Shown: one piece after another, positions 8,611 to 16,150 of the stretch
Position numbering within the stretch: position 1 is the stretch's first letter
Layout: each line of letters opens with the position of its first letter
Assembly: GCF_022869865.1 (NCBI RefSeq)
Contig: NZ_CP094984.1
Location: 1,922,001 to 1,986,000, forward strand
Length of the DNA stretch: 64,000 nt
Source of the DNA: Arthrobacter zhangbolii
Lineage (GTDB): Bacteria; Actinomycetota; Actinomycetes; Actinomycetales; Micrococcaceae
Direction: 5' to 3'
The notes under the pieces: model-generated
What the model saw: only the letters and a program-made list of their open reading frames with translations
Databases searched by the model: none
What the model was told of the DNA's origin: nothing
Made by a program: the position numbers and the translations under genes

Positions 8611-9240
8611 CTAGAACCCAAGCACGTGCCGGGCCTCGCCGATATCCGGCGAGGCCCAGCGCCGGGCATATTCGGTATTGCTGCACAGGGAGCGGGTCAG
8701 CATCCGGTCCACATACACGGTTCCGTAGAGGTGGTCCGTTTCATGCTGGACAATACGGGCCTGCCATCCGCTGAACCGCTCCATGTGCTGCCGGGACTGC
8801 GCGTCGGTGTAATCCAGCACCACGGACGCGTGCCGGCGGACCACCCCCTGGTATCCCTCAAAGGACAGGCACCCTTCATAAAACTCGGCGGACTGCTCGC
8901 CGTCGGCCTCATAACGGGGATTGATGATGGTGAAAAAGGGCAGGGGAGACCGTTCCCGGACCGCCGCCACTTCAGCGCCCACCTCGAAGGTGTCTTCAAG
9001 CACCGCGATCTGCAGCGGGATACCCAGCTGCGGTGCCGCGAGCCCCACGCCGGGGGCAGCATGCATCACCCTGCGCATAAGGCTGATCAGGGCCTGCAGT
9101 TCGGCAGCGTCCAGTTCGCCGTCGAAGGGCAGGGCAGTACGCCGGAGGGCAGGGTGCCCGAGCTGGACAATCGGCACAAGATCCTGCTCCAGCATGGGAA
9201 GAACCAGGTCGCGCAGCAGGGCAGTGGAATCGGTGGGCAC
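8611..9240 (-). CDS. def: Peptide deformylase
   Basis: 209 residues with all three deformylase motifs: GVGLAAPQLG (64-73), EGCLSF with metal-binding Cys124, and HETDH with His166, catalytic Glu167 and His170. It removes the formyl group from the N-terminal methionine of new proteins. Length and sequence fit the longer actinobacterial type. The start is GTG 9240 and looks leaderless: TAGGAT on the minus strand (9247-9252) ends six bases before it. No methionyl-tRNA formyltransferase gene is adjacent, so it stands alone as one of possibly several deformylases. Confidence 0.93.
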   Translation of the reverse strand: MPTDSTALLRDLVLPMLEQDLVPIVQLGHPALRRTALPFDGELDAAELQALISLMRRVMHAAPGVGLAAPQLGIPLQIAVLEDTFEVGAEVAAVRERSPLPFFTIINPRYEADGEQSAEFYEGCLSFEGYQGVVRRHASVVLDYTDAQSRQHMERFSGWQARIVQHETDHLYGTVYVDRMLTRSLCSNTEYARRWASPDIGEARHVLGF

Positions 9241-9246
9241 CGCTTT

Positions 9247-9252
9247 ATCCTA
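9247..9252 (-). promoter_or_regulatory. -10 element of the peptide deformylase gene (leaderless)
   Basis: TAGGAT on the minus strand lies six bases before the GTG start, placing transcription start at or next to the start codon. Confidence 0.55.
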
Positions 9253-9304
9253 GTGCCCTCCACGCTGTTGTTGTGCGTGCGTGAAGCGTACCCTCGGCTG
9301 GACC

Positions 9305-9871
9305 ATGACAGAGCAGCAGCCCTATACCGTCCTGGGCCAATACCCCGGCTTCGAACTGCGCCACTACCCGGCGCACGTCCTGGCCCAGGTGACGGTAAAT
9401 GCCGGGTTTGAAGGCGCCGGCAACACCGGGTTCAGACATCTGTTTGCCTACATCAGCGGGCAGAACTCCTCCCGGTCTGTGCTGGAGCCGGATCCCCCCG
9501 GGGAGGTGCGGTTCGCGGAAACTCTGGCCATGACGGCGCCGGTGCTGCTTGAGCCGAGCCCTGTCCCCGGCGCCTACAGCGTGGCTTTTGTCCTTCCAGC
9601 CGATCTGACCGCCCCTACCGCACCGGTGCCGGCGGATCCGGCGGTCAGCATTGTCCCGGTCCCGGGCCGGACCGGCGCAGCCGCTTCCTTTGGCGGGAGG
9701 TGGAGCGAGGCCAATTTCCAGGGCCACCTGGCCGGCCTGCTCGGGGCCGTCTCCGCAGAGGGTTTCACGCCGCTGGGCAGTCCGCGCTTCGCCCGGTTCG
9801 ATCCGCCGTACCGGCCGTGGTTCCTGCGCCGCAATGAAGTCATCCAGGACGTGGAGGGGCCGGGGGACTGA
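9305..9871 (+). CDS. SOUL/HBP family heme-binding-like protein
   Basis: 188 residues. The opening QQPYTVLGQYPGFELRHYP and later ETLAMTAPVLLE follow the SOUL family pattern (YEVREYP and, later, MTSPV-type segments), ending with a PPYRPWFLRRNEV tail. Members bind heme or tetrapyrrole loosely; bacterial roles are unclear. ATG 9305 is chosen because similarity starts immediately there; an in-frame ATG at 9281 would add eight residues. TACCCT at 9289-9294 could be a -10, giving a leader of only a few bases. No signal peptide is present. Confidence 0.8.
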   Translation: MTEQQPYTVLGQYPGFELRHYPAHVLAQVTVNAGFEGAGNTGFRHLFAYISGQNSSRSVLEPDPPGEVRFAETLAMTAPVLLEPSPVPGAYSVAFVLPADLTAPTAPVPADPAVSIVPVPGRTGAAASFGGRWSEANFQGHLAGLLGAVSAEGFTPLGSPRFARFDPPYRPWFLRRNEVIQDVEGPGD

Positions 9872-9897
9872 CGGCGGGGCAGGTTCCGGCCATGCTC

Positions 9898-10332
9898 TCA
9901 GTCCGCCGGGGGAACGAACCCGAGCGGCAGGAGATCGCGGGCCTCAACGCTTACCGGGCCCTCCGGTGCCGGCACAACAACGCGGATGCCGGGATAGTAA
10001 TCGCTGAGCACCTGCCGGTCGCGGCCGCAGGGGCTCTGCACGCCGCGGCCGTGGTTGCCGACGGCCACAATATGGGTTGGCTGCCCCGCTCCGGCGGCCC
10101 GGGCTGCTGCCAGGGCAACAAGTTCCGCACAGGGACCTCCGGTGAAGTGATAGAGGTTCACGCCCGCATACGCCCCGCCGTCGGCTGTCCGGACCGCTGC
10201 ACCCACGGTGTGGATGCCGTCCTCGTCCGGGCCGGCATCGGTGGCTGCGTCGATGGTCCGGCGGGCAAGTTCCACCAGGGCGTGGTCTGCCGGGCCAAGC
10301 TGCCGGGCTGAGGCGGGAAGCGTGATGCTCAT
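9898..10332 (-). CDS. Cytidine deaminase-fold protein close to blasticidin-S deaminase, altered zinc ligand
   Basis: 144 residues. The stretch GVNLYHFTGGPCAELVAL and the segment GNHGRGVQSPCGR, then LLPLGFV near the end, follow the fungal blasticidin-S deaminase BSD very closely. In that family zinc is held by one Cys of PCAE and two Cys of PCxxC, with Glu as proton shuttle. Here Cys68, Glu70 and Cys102 are present, but the third ligand position is Asp105 (PCGRD, codon 10018-10020). It may still bind zinc with Cys2-Asp geometry, or act on another substrate. The start looks leaderless (TAGGAT at 10339-10344, minus). Deaminase-fold assignment is secure; activity is not. Confidence 0.85.
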   Translation of the reverse strand: MSITLPASARQLGPADHALVELARRTIDAATDAGPDEDGIHTVGAAVRTADGGAYAGVNLYHFTGGPCAELVALAAARAAGAGQPTHIVAVGNHGRGVQSPCGRDRQVLSDYYPGIRVVVPAPEGPVSVEARDLLPLGFVPPAD

Positions 10333-10338
10333 CCGGAA

Positions 10339-10344
10339 ATCCTA
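10339..10344 (-). promoter_or_regulatory. -10 element of the deaminase gene (leaderless)
   Basis: TAGGAT on the minus strand lies six bases before ATG 10332, with no ribosome-binding site in between. Confidence 0.55.
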
Positions 10345-10392
10345 GACGCGAAGGGGGTGGCACCCTGCAGGCGGCGGGGCGTTTCGGGCAGC

Positions 10393-10428
10393 AAAAAACC
10401 GGGCCCCGCCTTACGGACGGAACCCGGC
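10393..10428 (-). terminator. Terminator downstream of the DUF4193 gene
   Basis: On the minus strand CCGGG (10423-10427) pairs with CCCGG (10399-10403) around an imperfect inner stem, followed by six U (10393-10398). It lies 20 bases after the DUF4193 stop. Confidence 0.8.
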
Positions 10429-10447
10429 TGGTCCAAGCGGGGAGTGC

Positions 10448-10753
10448 TTAGCCTTCGCAGTCCAGGCAGTAGGCCTCGCCGTTCTTCTTTTCGCGGGCAA
10501 TCTGCGAACGGTGGCGGACGAGGAAGCAGGACATGCAGGTGAATTCGTCAGCCTGCGGGGGAACAACCTTGATCAGGAGTTCCTCGCCGGACAGGTCCGC
10601 ACCCGGAAGGTCAAAACCGTCGATCGCGTCCGACTCTTCGACATCAATGACGGCAGTCATCGCTCCGCCGCGCTGCTGAGCTTTCAGTCCCTCCAGGGAG
10701 TCTGTCGGCTGGTCTTCTTCCTTGACGCGCGGGGCATCGTAATCGGTAGCCAT
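10448..10753 (-). CDS. DUF4193 family protein
   Basis: 101 residues. The start MATDYDAPR and the C-terminal pair of CxxC motifs (TCMSCFLVRHRSQIAREK then YCLDCEG) are the marks of DUF4193, a small acidic protein family confined to actinobacteria. The four cysteines suggest a zinc ribbon; the function is unknown. ATG 10753 is chosen because the family begins there and AGGAG lies 14 bases upstream; a longer frame upstream is not conserved in type. It has its own promoter and terminator, so it is probably monocistronic and well expressed. Confidence 0.9.
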   Translation of the reverse strand: MATDYDAPRVKEEDQPTDSLEGLKAQQRGGAMTAVIDVEESDAIDGFDLPGADLSGEELLIKVVPPQADEFTCMSCFLVRHRSQIAREKKNGEAYCLDCEG

Positions 10754-10796
10754 TTTGTTGTGTTTATCTCCTGATTTGGGGGGGGTTTGAGCGTAG

Positions 10797-10802
10797 ATCA
10801 TA
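10797..10802 (-). promoter_or_regulatory. -10 element of the DUF4193 gene
   Basis: TATGAT on the minus strand, about 44 bases before the start codon, within the AT-rich run TATATGATC. A TTGGTG further upstream could serve as -35, although with a 19-base spacer. Confidence 0.5.
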
Positions 10803-10990
10803 TAGGCAATCAAAGTCGCTGCACCAAACCGTACAGCGACGGCGGGCCCGTCATGGCGAAATATAGCGTCAAAGTGACCAACATCCCGTTTGTTGGACCG
10901 GACCGGCATGCCGTGCGGGTTCAGGGCTCGGCCGCCGCCGGTGCCAGGGCAGCCGGGGGAGGCAACGGCAGCCACAGGCGTCACTGCGCG

Positions 10991-11326
10991 GTTATGTCAA
11001 CCTGCCCGGATACCTCTGCCAGCCTGCGGGGGACGTTATGTCAACTCATTCACCGGTGCGCTGCGGGCCGCCCGGCGACGGGAATCTGCGTGACCAGGTC
11101 AGCCGTTTTCCGGGATTCGGACGCCTGCGCGGCGCACCCGGCGATCTAGGCGGCAACACCGCAGAACTGAGGCACAGCCGGCCGCGCGCCGAAAAAACAC
11201 TCAAATCGGTGAAAAATCCGGGGGATCAGGCACAGAAGGAGTTATATGTACCAGAGGCAGAATACGGACAGTAAAGCTCCTTCCGCGAACCCCGGATAAA
11301 CGCCGATAATCCACATTATGTCAACT
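10991..11326 (+). repeat. Three direct copies of (A/G)TTATGTCAAC
   Basis: GTTATGTCAAC at 10991-11001, GTTATGTCAACT at 11035-11046 and ATTATGTCAACT at 11315-11326, all in the same orientation. Read on the minus strand each contains GTTGACATAA, which includes a -35-like TTGACA. A regulator-binding site or repeated promoter element is possible. Confidence 0.6.
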
Positions 11327-11430
11327 AGCGTATTGGAAGAGGTCCCCCGACCCGTGCGGGAGCACCTGTGGATGGCCATCGGGCTACAGTAGGCTTCCGC
11401 TAATTGTCCGGCTTCCCGGAAGGTGCATCA

Positions 11431-11778
11431 ATGAGCAGGCATGGCTGGCTTTCCGTGGTGGCGGCACGCAGCGCCGCTGTGCTGGCTGCCGTGCTCGCCC
11501 TGGCTGCTTGCGGCACCGGCGGAGCGGACAGCCCCGACGGACGCCCGGACCGCTGGACGGTGAGCGCTTCCGACCCCGGAACCGGTTTATATGAGCAGTG
11601 CCTGGAGGATCCGTTGGTTGAGGAATCATACGTGTCCGCCGATTACCCCGCCTCGCATCTTGGTATCTCCCTCGCGGGCGCCGCCACCGATGAGGACGCC
11701 CAGCGGGTTGCCGAGTGCCTGCGGCAGGCCCTGCCATCCGCGAAGGTTTCGGTCATGGGCCCGCAAACCGGCAGCTGA
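11431..11778 (+). CDS. Small predicted lipoprotein of unknown function
   Basis: 115 residues. The N terminus MSRHGWLSVVAARSAAVLAA leads into the lipobox LAAC, so Cys is the predicted lipidation site near residue 29. The mature part holds CLEDPLVEESYVSADYPASH and a region with ATDEDAQRVAECLRQALPSA, a pattern like a small periplasmic folded domain with two cysteines (EQCLED, AECLRQ) that could form a disulfide. ATG 11431 is chosen for the GGAAGG site eight bases upstream and because the signal peptide begins there. No family was recognised. The convergent methyltransferase gene lies downstream. Confidence 0.65.
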   Translation: MSRHGWLSVVAARSAAVLAAVLALAACGTGGADSPDGRPDRWTVSASDPGTGLYEQCLEDPLVEESYVSADYPASHLGISLAGAATDEDAQRVAECLRQALPSAKVSVMGPQTGS

Positions 11779-11921
11779 GTCCGGATAAAGCAGATAACCC
11801 CGGCGTATGTCCGCCAACAGCCCACACCGCCGAACTCCCGGATCCGATCAAACCCCGCCCACTCCCCTGCCGTTCCGGCCTGCCGTTCTGGCCGCCCCGG
11901 CCCCCCGGATGTCCGCCTCCG

Positions 11922-12758
11922 TCAGGCCCGTCTGGCGGTTACGAGCAGATATTCCCAGTCCATGGTCATGCCGCCCGCCTGCGTGCTGTACCTCTTCACC
12001 AGAGCCAGCAGTTCCGCATCCAGGGCGCTGCCCCGCTCCGGCGCCGACGCCAGGGACGCGTAAACCGCCATGACCGGTCCGTAGTGTGCCTTCAGGAACA
12101 CCAGGAAGTCCTTCGGCGTCGAAAACCGGTCAATAAGCAGGGTGCTGCGCTCCGCACGGAATTCCCGCACCCGGCCTTCCAACAGGGACTCCACATGCTC
12201 CCGGTTTCCCCACAGGGGCGGAGACTGCGTTCCGGGCGGCGGTGGCGGTGAGTACGGCTTCATGGCGGCGAACATGCTGCCGATAAAGCCTTCGGGCGTC
12301 CAGCTGATGATCCCGAGGCCTCCCCCGGGCCGGCAGACGCGAACCAGTTCAGCGGCAGCCAGTCGATGGTGCGGGGCATACATCACCCCCACGCAGGAAA
12401 CCACCGCATCAAAGGACGCGTCGGCATAGGGCAGATCCTCGGCGTCGGCCACAGACCAGGTCAGCCGGACGGACCGGGCCAGCGCCAGGCGTTTGCCGGC
12501 ATTCAGTAAATCCGGTGCCAGGTCCGACGCCGTAACGTCCGCTCCCGTTTCGGCAGCCGCGATGGCCGCGTTTCCGGTCCCTGCGGCAATGTCCAGGACC
12601 CGGTCGCCGGCACTGACCCCGGCGGCCCGAACCAGGGCCGGTCCCAGAGGCTCAACGGTTTGCGCGGCCACGGCCGCATAGTCCCCCATCGACCAGATGG
12701 CCCGCAGACGGTCCTTGATCTCCCTGTCCGCACCGGCGTCGTCCGGAAATGTGGCCAT
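11922..12758 (-). CDS. Class I SAM-dependent methyltransferase
   Basis: 278 residues. The SAM-binding glycine motif VLDIAAGTGNAA is at about residues 54-65, the acidic end of strand 2 is in VTASDLAPDLL, and VADAEDLPYADASFDAVVSC is the usual motif II/III region of UbiE/COQ5-like enzymes. The C-terminal half is family specific and does not identify the acceptor. It is predicted cytoplasmic. The start has a GAGG two bases away and an AAGGA further upstream. A 23-bp tandem repeat lies just before the gene. Substrate unknown. Confidence 0.85.
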   Translation of the reverse strand: MATFPDDAGADREIKDRLRAIWSMGDYAAVAAQTVEPLGPALVRAAGVSAGDRVLDIAAGTGNAAIAAAETGADVTASDLAPDLLNAGKRLALARSVRLTWSVADAEDLPYADASFDAVVSCVGVMYAPHHRLAAAELVRVCRPGGGLGIISWTPEGFIGSMFAAMKPYSPPPPPGTQSPPLWGNREHVESLLEGRVREFRAERSTLLIDRFSTPKDFLVFLKAHYGPVMAVYASLASAPERGSALDAELLALVKRYSTQAGGMTMDWEYLLVTARRA

Positions 12759-12779
12759 ATCCTCACGTCCTTGGAAAAT

Positions 12780-12880
12780 GCTCCCGGGTCCGGTCAGGCC
12801 CGGCTCCCGGGTCCGGTCAGGCCCGGCTCCCGGGTCCGGTCAGGCCCGGCTCCCGGGTCCGGTTAGGCCCGGCTCCCGGG
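12780..12880 (+). repeat. 23-bp tandem repeat, four copies plus a partial
   Basis: Units start at 12780, 12803, 12826 and 12849, each of the form GCTCCCGGGTCCGGTCAGGC plus CCG; the fourth has one T for C. A partial fifth follows. The unit length is not a multiple of three, and the tract lies between divergent genes (methyltransferase and glucosidase), so it is noncoding. It looks like a minisatellite whose copy number could vary. Confidence 0.9.
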
Positions 12881-13119
12881 AAATGCGGGCCGGGAGGGGC
12901 TGCTGTGTGCGGCGCAGCTGCGGGCATGGGCACACTCTAGAACTCCGCAGCGTCCCCGGGAAGCCCGGGACAGGCACCGGGACAGGAGCCGGGAAGGAAC
13001 CGGGGATCCTGCGGAGAAGCCGTCACCAACTCCGAACGCGGCCGCACCGCGGGCAGAGTAGAGTCCAACCAGACCATTTCCACGGGCACCGCGCACCCGC
13101 GCCCCACCAAAGGACCACC
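12881..13119. other. Noncoding rest of the methyltransferase-glucosidase spacer
   Basis: With the repeat, the spacer 12759-13119 is about 360 bases. This part is GC-rich and shows short GGGACAGG and CCGGGA repetitions near 12960-13005. The ribosome-binding site AAAGGA of the glucosidase gene is at 13109-13114. No other gene was seen. Confidence 0.4.
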
Positions 13120-14793
13120 TTGACCACAGCCCCGCAGCCCTTCCCCTCCGACGCCGATCCCATGACGGATCCCCACTGGTGGCGGCAAGCCGCCGTCTAT
13201 CAGGTGTATCCGCGCAGTTTCGCGGATACCAACGGCGACGGCCTGGGCGACCTGCAGGGGGTCACCGCCAAGGTTCCCTACCTCTCCGCACTCGGGATCA
13301 ACGCCGTCTGGCTGAGCCCCTTCTATCCCTCCGCCCTTGCGGACGGCGGATACGACGTCGACGATTACCGGGACGTCGATCCGCGCCTGGGCAGCCTGGC
13401 AGATTTCGATACGATGGCCGCCGCCCTGCATAACGCCGGAATCAAACTCATCGTCGACATCGTCCCCAACCATTCCTCCAACCGGCACACCTGGTTCCGT
13501 GAAGCGCTGGACTCTCCCCCGGGTTCCGCGGCCCGTGAGCGGTACATCTTCCGGGACGGCACGGGCCCGGACGGCAGTGAACCGCCGTCGGACTGGCAGT
13601 CGGTCTTCGGCGGCAGCGCCTGGGAGCAGGTGCCGGACGGACAGTGGTATCTGCACCTGTTCGCCCCGGAACAGCCGGACTTCAACTGGGAGAACCGGGA
13701 GGTCCGGGACGAATTCCTGGCGACCCTGCGGTTCTGGTCCGACCGCGGCGTGGACGGCTTCCGGATCGACGTGGCCCATGCCCTGGCCAAGGATCTGAGC
13801 GAACCGCTGCCCTCACAAGCCGAACTCATAGCGGAAGGTGAGGGCACCGACGGCGGGCACCCGTTCTGGGACCGGGACGAGGTGCACGAGATCTACGCCG
13901 AATGGCGCACCCTTTTTAATGAGTACACGCCTCCGCGCACGGCGGTGGCCGAGGCCTGGGTCCACGCTTCCCGCCGCGGACGCTACGCGAGCCCCGAGGG
14001 CCTGGGCCAGGCCTTCAACTTCGACCTGCTGCAGGCCGATTTCGACTCCGCCCGCTTCCGTTCGGTCATCACGGCAAATCTGGAGCAGGCAGCTGCCACC
14101 GGCGCTTCCTCCACGTGGGTGCTCTCCAACCACGACGTGGTCAGGCATGCCACGCGGTACGGGCTGCCGCCCGCACCGGAGGACAGCGGGAAGGGGCAGG
14201 ACGGCAAGGCCTGGGTGTTCGCCGGAGGACCCGAGGACCAGCTGGACCGCACGGCCGGCCTGCGCCGTGCCCGGGCAGCCACCTTGCTGATGCTGGCGCT
14301 GCCCGGTTCGGCCTATCTCTACCAGGGTGAGGAACTGGGTCTTCACGAGGTAGCCGGCATTCCGGATGCCGACCGGCAGGATCCGACGTTCTTCCGCAAT
14401 GCCGGCGTGGAAAAGGGCAGGGACGGCTGCCGTGTGCCGCTGCCGTGGACCACGGACGGGCCGTCCTTCGGATTCAGCACCGTCCCGGCCCATCTGCCCC
14501 AGCCGAAGGAGTACGGGCCGGCGGCCGTGACGGTTCAGGATGCCGACACGGAATCCACCTTGAACTTCTACCGGCGTGCTTTGGAACTCCGGGACAAGCA
14601 GCAGTGCGCGGAGGAACTGGCCTGGCTGCCCAGCGCGGATTCGGTGCTGCACTTCGAGCGTCCCGGCGGCTGGCAGAGCATTACCAACTTCGGGCATACT
14701 GCTGTCGCTCTGCCCGCCGGGACCGTACTGCATACCAGCGCGCCGCTGCAGGACGGGATGCTGCCGCCCGACACGACCGCCTGGCTGGGCTGA
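13120..14793 (+). CDS. GH13 alpha-glucosidase (oligo-1,6-glucosidase type)
   Basis: 557 residues. The start WWRQAAVYQVYPRSFADTNG and the conserved regions IVPNHSS, GFRIDVAHAL with nucleophile Asp217, VAEAWV with acid/base Glu278, and SNHDVVRH with Asp339 are those of GH13 subfamily exo-enzymes hydrolysing alpha-1,4 or alpha-1,6 links in short maltooligosaccharides. Trehalose synthase is less likely because of overall pattern and length. TTG 13120 is preferred for its AAAGGA site; ATG 13162 is the alternative. There is no signal peptide, so it is cytoplasmic. No sugar transporter is adjacent. Confidence 0.9.
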   Translation: MTTAPQPFPSDADPMTDPHWWRQAAVYQVYPRSFADTNGDGLGDLQGVTAKVPYLSALGINAVWLSPFYPSALADGGYDVDDYRDVDPRLGSLADFDTMAAALHNAGIKLIVDIVPNHSSNRHTWFREALDSPPGSAARERYIFRDGTGPDGSEPPSDWQSVFGGSAWEQVPDGQWYLHLFAPEQPDFNWENREVRDEFLATLRFWSDRGVDGFRIDVAHALAKDLSEPLPSQAELIAEGEGTDGGHPFWDRDEVHEIYAEWRTLFNEYTPPRTAVAEAWVHASRRGRYASPEGLGQAFNFDLLQADFDSARFRSVITANLEQAAATGASSTWVLSNHDVVRHATRYGLPPAPEDSGKGQDGKAWVFAGGPEDQLDRTAGLRRARAATLLMLALPGSAYLYQGEELGLHEVAGIPDADRQDPTFFRNAGVEKGRDGCRVPLPWTTDGPSFGFSTVPAHLPQPKEYGPAAVTVQDADTESTLNFYRRALELRDKQQCAEELAWLPSADSVLHFERPGGWQSITNFGHTAVALPAGTVLHTSAPLQDGMLPPDTTAWLG

Positions 14794-14901
14794 GCGGACC
14801 GCTGACTCCCCCCGGCGACCTGGTCGAGGCGGCGGGCGGCCCTGTTGCCGAAGCCCGCGGCTGGTTAGCGTGGAACCTACCGCTTTTCGGAAGGAGCCCC
14901 G

Positions 14902-15285
14902 ATGGAATCCGTCCCCTCCATCCCCGGCATCAATGCTTCGGTTCCGCCCAGCGGCCCGGGCTGCGTGGAATGCACGCAGCAGCAGGGCTGCGTGGAATGC
15001 ACGCAGCAGCAGGGCTGGTGGTACCACCTGCGACGCTGCGCCGAATGCGGCCACATAGGCTGCTGCGACAACTCCCCCGGCCGGCATGCCACCGCCCATG
15101 AACAGGACACCGGGCACCCGATCATCCGCAGCTACGAGCCCGGCGAGGACTGGTTCTGGAACTACACGGACGCCTCGGTCTTTGCCGGCCCCGTGCTGGC
15201 TCCGCCGGAGCATCATCCGCTTGACCAGTCAGTCCCCGGCCCGGCAGACCGGGTTCCGCCGGACTGGCCGGAACGCCTGCGCTGA
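14902..15285 (+). CDS. UBP-type zinc finger protein with an internal 9-residue duplication
   Basis: 127 residues, ATG start with a GGAAGGAG site. The zinc-finger core is CVECTQQQGWWYHLRRCAEC then GHIGCC and HxxxAH..TGH, matching the UBP zinc finger (ZnF-UBP) known from eukaryotic deubiquitinases and found stand-alone in some actinobacteria. The first CxxC pair occurs twice (Cys21/24 and Cys30/33) because GCVECTQQQ is duplicated by an exact 27-bp tandem repeat. The tail GEDWFWNYTDASVFAG to PDWPERLR is shared by bacterial members as far as I recall. No ubiquitin system is known here; the function is unknown. Confidence 0.85.
   Translation: MESVPSIPGINASVPPSGPGCVECTQQQGCVECTQQQGWWYHLRRCAECGHIGCCDNSPGRHATAHEQDTGHPIIRSYEPGEDWFWNYTDASVFAGPVLAPPEHHPLDQSVPGPADRVPPDWPERLR
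14959..15012 (+). repeat. Exact 27-bp tandem duplication inside the UBP zinc-finger gene
   Basis: The 27 bases at 14959-14985 are repeated without change at 14986-15012. The repeat is in frame and adds nine residues, including a second Cys-x2-Cys pair. Perfect identity points to a recent event or an assembly effect. Confidence 0.92.
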
Positions 15286-15349
15286 CTGCCGGTCTGCGCT
15301 GGCCTCCAGCTACGGGTTTTTAGCGGCCCTGCCACTGCTCCATTAACGG

Positions 15350-15364
15350 GTTTACACTGTAAAC
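15350..15364 (+). promoter_or_regulatory. Perfect palindromic operator overlapping the SDR promoter
   Basis: GTTTACACTGTAAAC is a perfect 15-bp palindrome (7-bp arms, one central base) ending at the base before the ATG. It contains TACACT (15353-15358), which fits a -10 for a leaderless start. A repressor bound here would block transcription directly. Confidence 0.75.
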
Positions 15365-16150
15365 ATGACTAGAACATATATCGTCACCGGATCAGCTTCG
15401 GGCATCGGAGCAGCCACCGCCAACCTGCTGAAGGAGGCCGGCAACAACGTCATTGGCGTTGACCTGCGCAACGCCGACGTCGAAGCGGACCTGAGCACCC
15501 CCGAGGGCCGCTCGGCCGCCGTCGACAGGGCCGTTGAGCTGGCCGGCGGCAACGTCGACGCCGTGATCGCCTGCGCCGGCATTTCCGCCCCGGCACCCAT
15601 CACCGTGGCAGTGAACTTCTTCGGCGTCGCCGATTTCCTTACCGCCCTGGCGCCCACGCTGGCCAAGAGCAGCGCCCCGCGCGCCGCCGCCGTCAGCTCC
15701 ATGGCCAGCCTGCAGCCCAACTCCCCCGAACTGGTCGAGGCAATGCTGGCCGGCAATGAGGAGGAAGCCCTGCGGATCGGCAAGGAACTGGCAGACCAGG
15801 GCCCGCAGACCGGCTACCTGAACTACCCGTCCAGCAAGCGTGCCCTGAGCCGCTGGGTCCGCCGCGAAAGCATCTCCCCGGCCTTCGCCGGAGCCGGCAT
15901 CCCGTTGAACGCCGTCGCCCCGGGCACCGTACTCTCGGCGATGACCCGCGAACTGCTCGCCACCCCCGAAGGCCGGGCCATGGTGGATGAAAACGTTCCA
16001 ATGCCGCTCAACGGCCACTCCGAGCCCGAGGTCATTGCCCGCCTGCTGATCTGGCTGACCTCCGAGGAGAACACCCACACCACCGGCCAGACCATCTACA
16101 CCGACGGCGGCGCTGACGCGACGCTGCGCGGCGACGATATCTGGTCCTAG
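15365..16150 (+). CDS. Short-chain dehydrogenase/reductase
   Basis: 261 residues. The nucleotide-binding motif TGSASGIG (8-15), Asp-containing GVDLRNADVEADL, NAG-like ACAGIS (69-74), catalytic Ser in AVSSMAS (about 111) and YPSSK with Tyr154 and Lys158 make a complete classical SDR. The Asp at the end of strand 2 favours NAD(H). The long insert before the active site (ELVEAMLAGNEEEALRIGKE) is like the 3-alpha-hydroxysteroid dehydrogenase/carbonyl reductase type. The substrate is unknown. The start is leaderless under a palindromic operator. Its stop overlaps the stop of the convergent membrane protein gene by four bases (CTAG). Confidence 0.88.
   Translation: MTRTYIVTGSASGIGAATANLLKEAGNNVIGVDLRNADVEADLSTPEGRSAAVDRAVELAGGNVDAVIACAGISAPAPITVAVNFFGVADFLTALAPTLAKSSAPRAAAVSSMASLQPNSPELVEAMLAGNEEEALRIGKELADQGPQTGYLNYPSSKRALSRWVRRESISPAFAGAGIPLNAVAPGTVLSAMTRELLATPEGRAMVDENVPMPLNGHSEPEVIARLLIWLTSEENTHTTGQTIYTDGGADATLRGDDIWS

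Larger units (their letters stand above)
10754..11430. other. Long noncoding stretch with three TTATGTCAAC copies
   Basis: 677 bases with no convincing gene. It contains the DUF4193 promoter at its left end, three copies of a 10-11-bp motif (10991-11001, 11035-11046, 11315-11326), and a likely promoter for the lipoprotein gene (TAGGCT 11390-11395) with SD GGAAGG at 11418-11423. Short frames such as 10787-11149 show no domain, no ribosome site and atypical composition. The A-rich part around 11190-11330 is locally lower in GC than its surroundings. Confidence 0.5.

Noticed and set aside
10787-11149. 120-residue frame in the noncoding region after the DUF4193 gene
   Set aside because: No ribosome site, no domain, uneven composition, and it overlaps two of the TTATGTCAAC copies.
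12697-13119. N-terminal extension of the glucosidase through the 23-bp repeat
   Set aside because: It would translate a tandem repeat and has no similarity to GH13 enzymes; a good ribosome site precedes TTG 13120.
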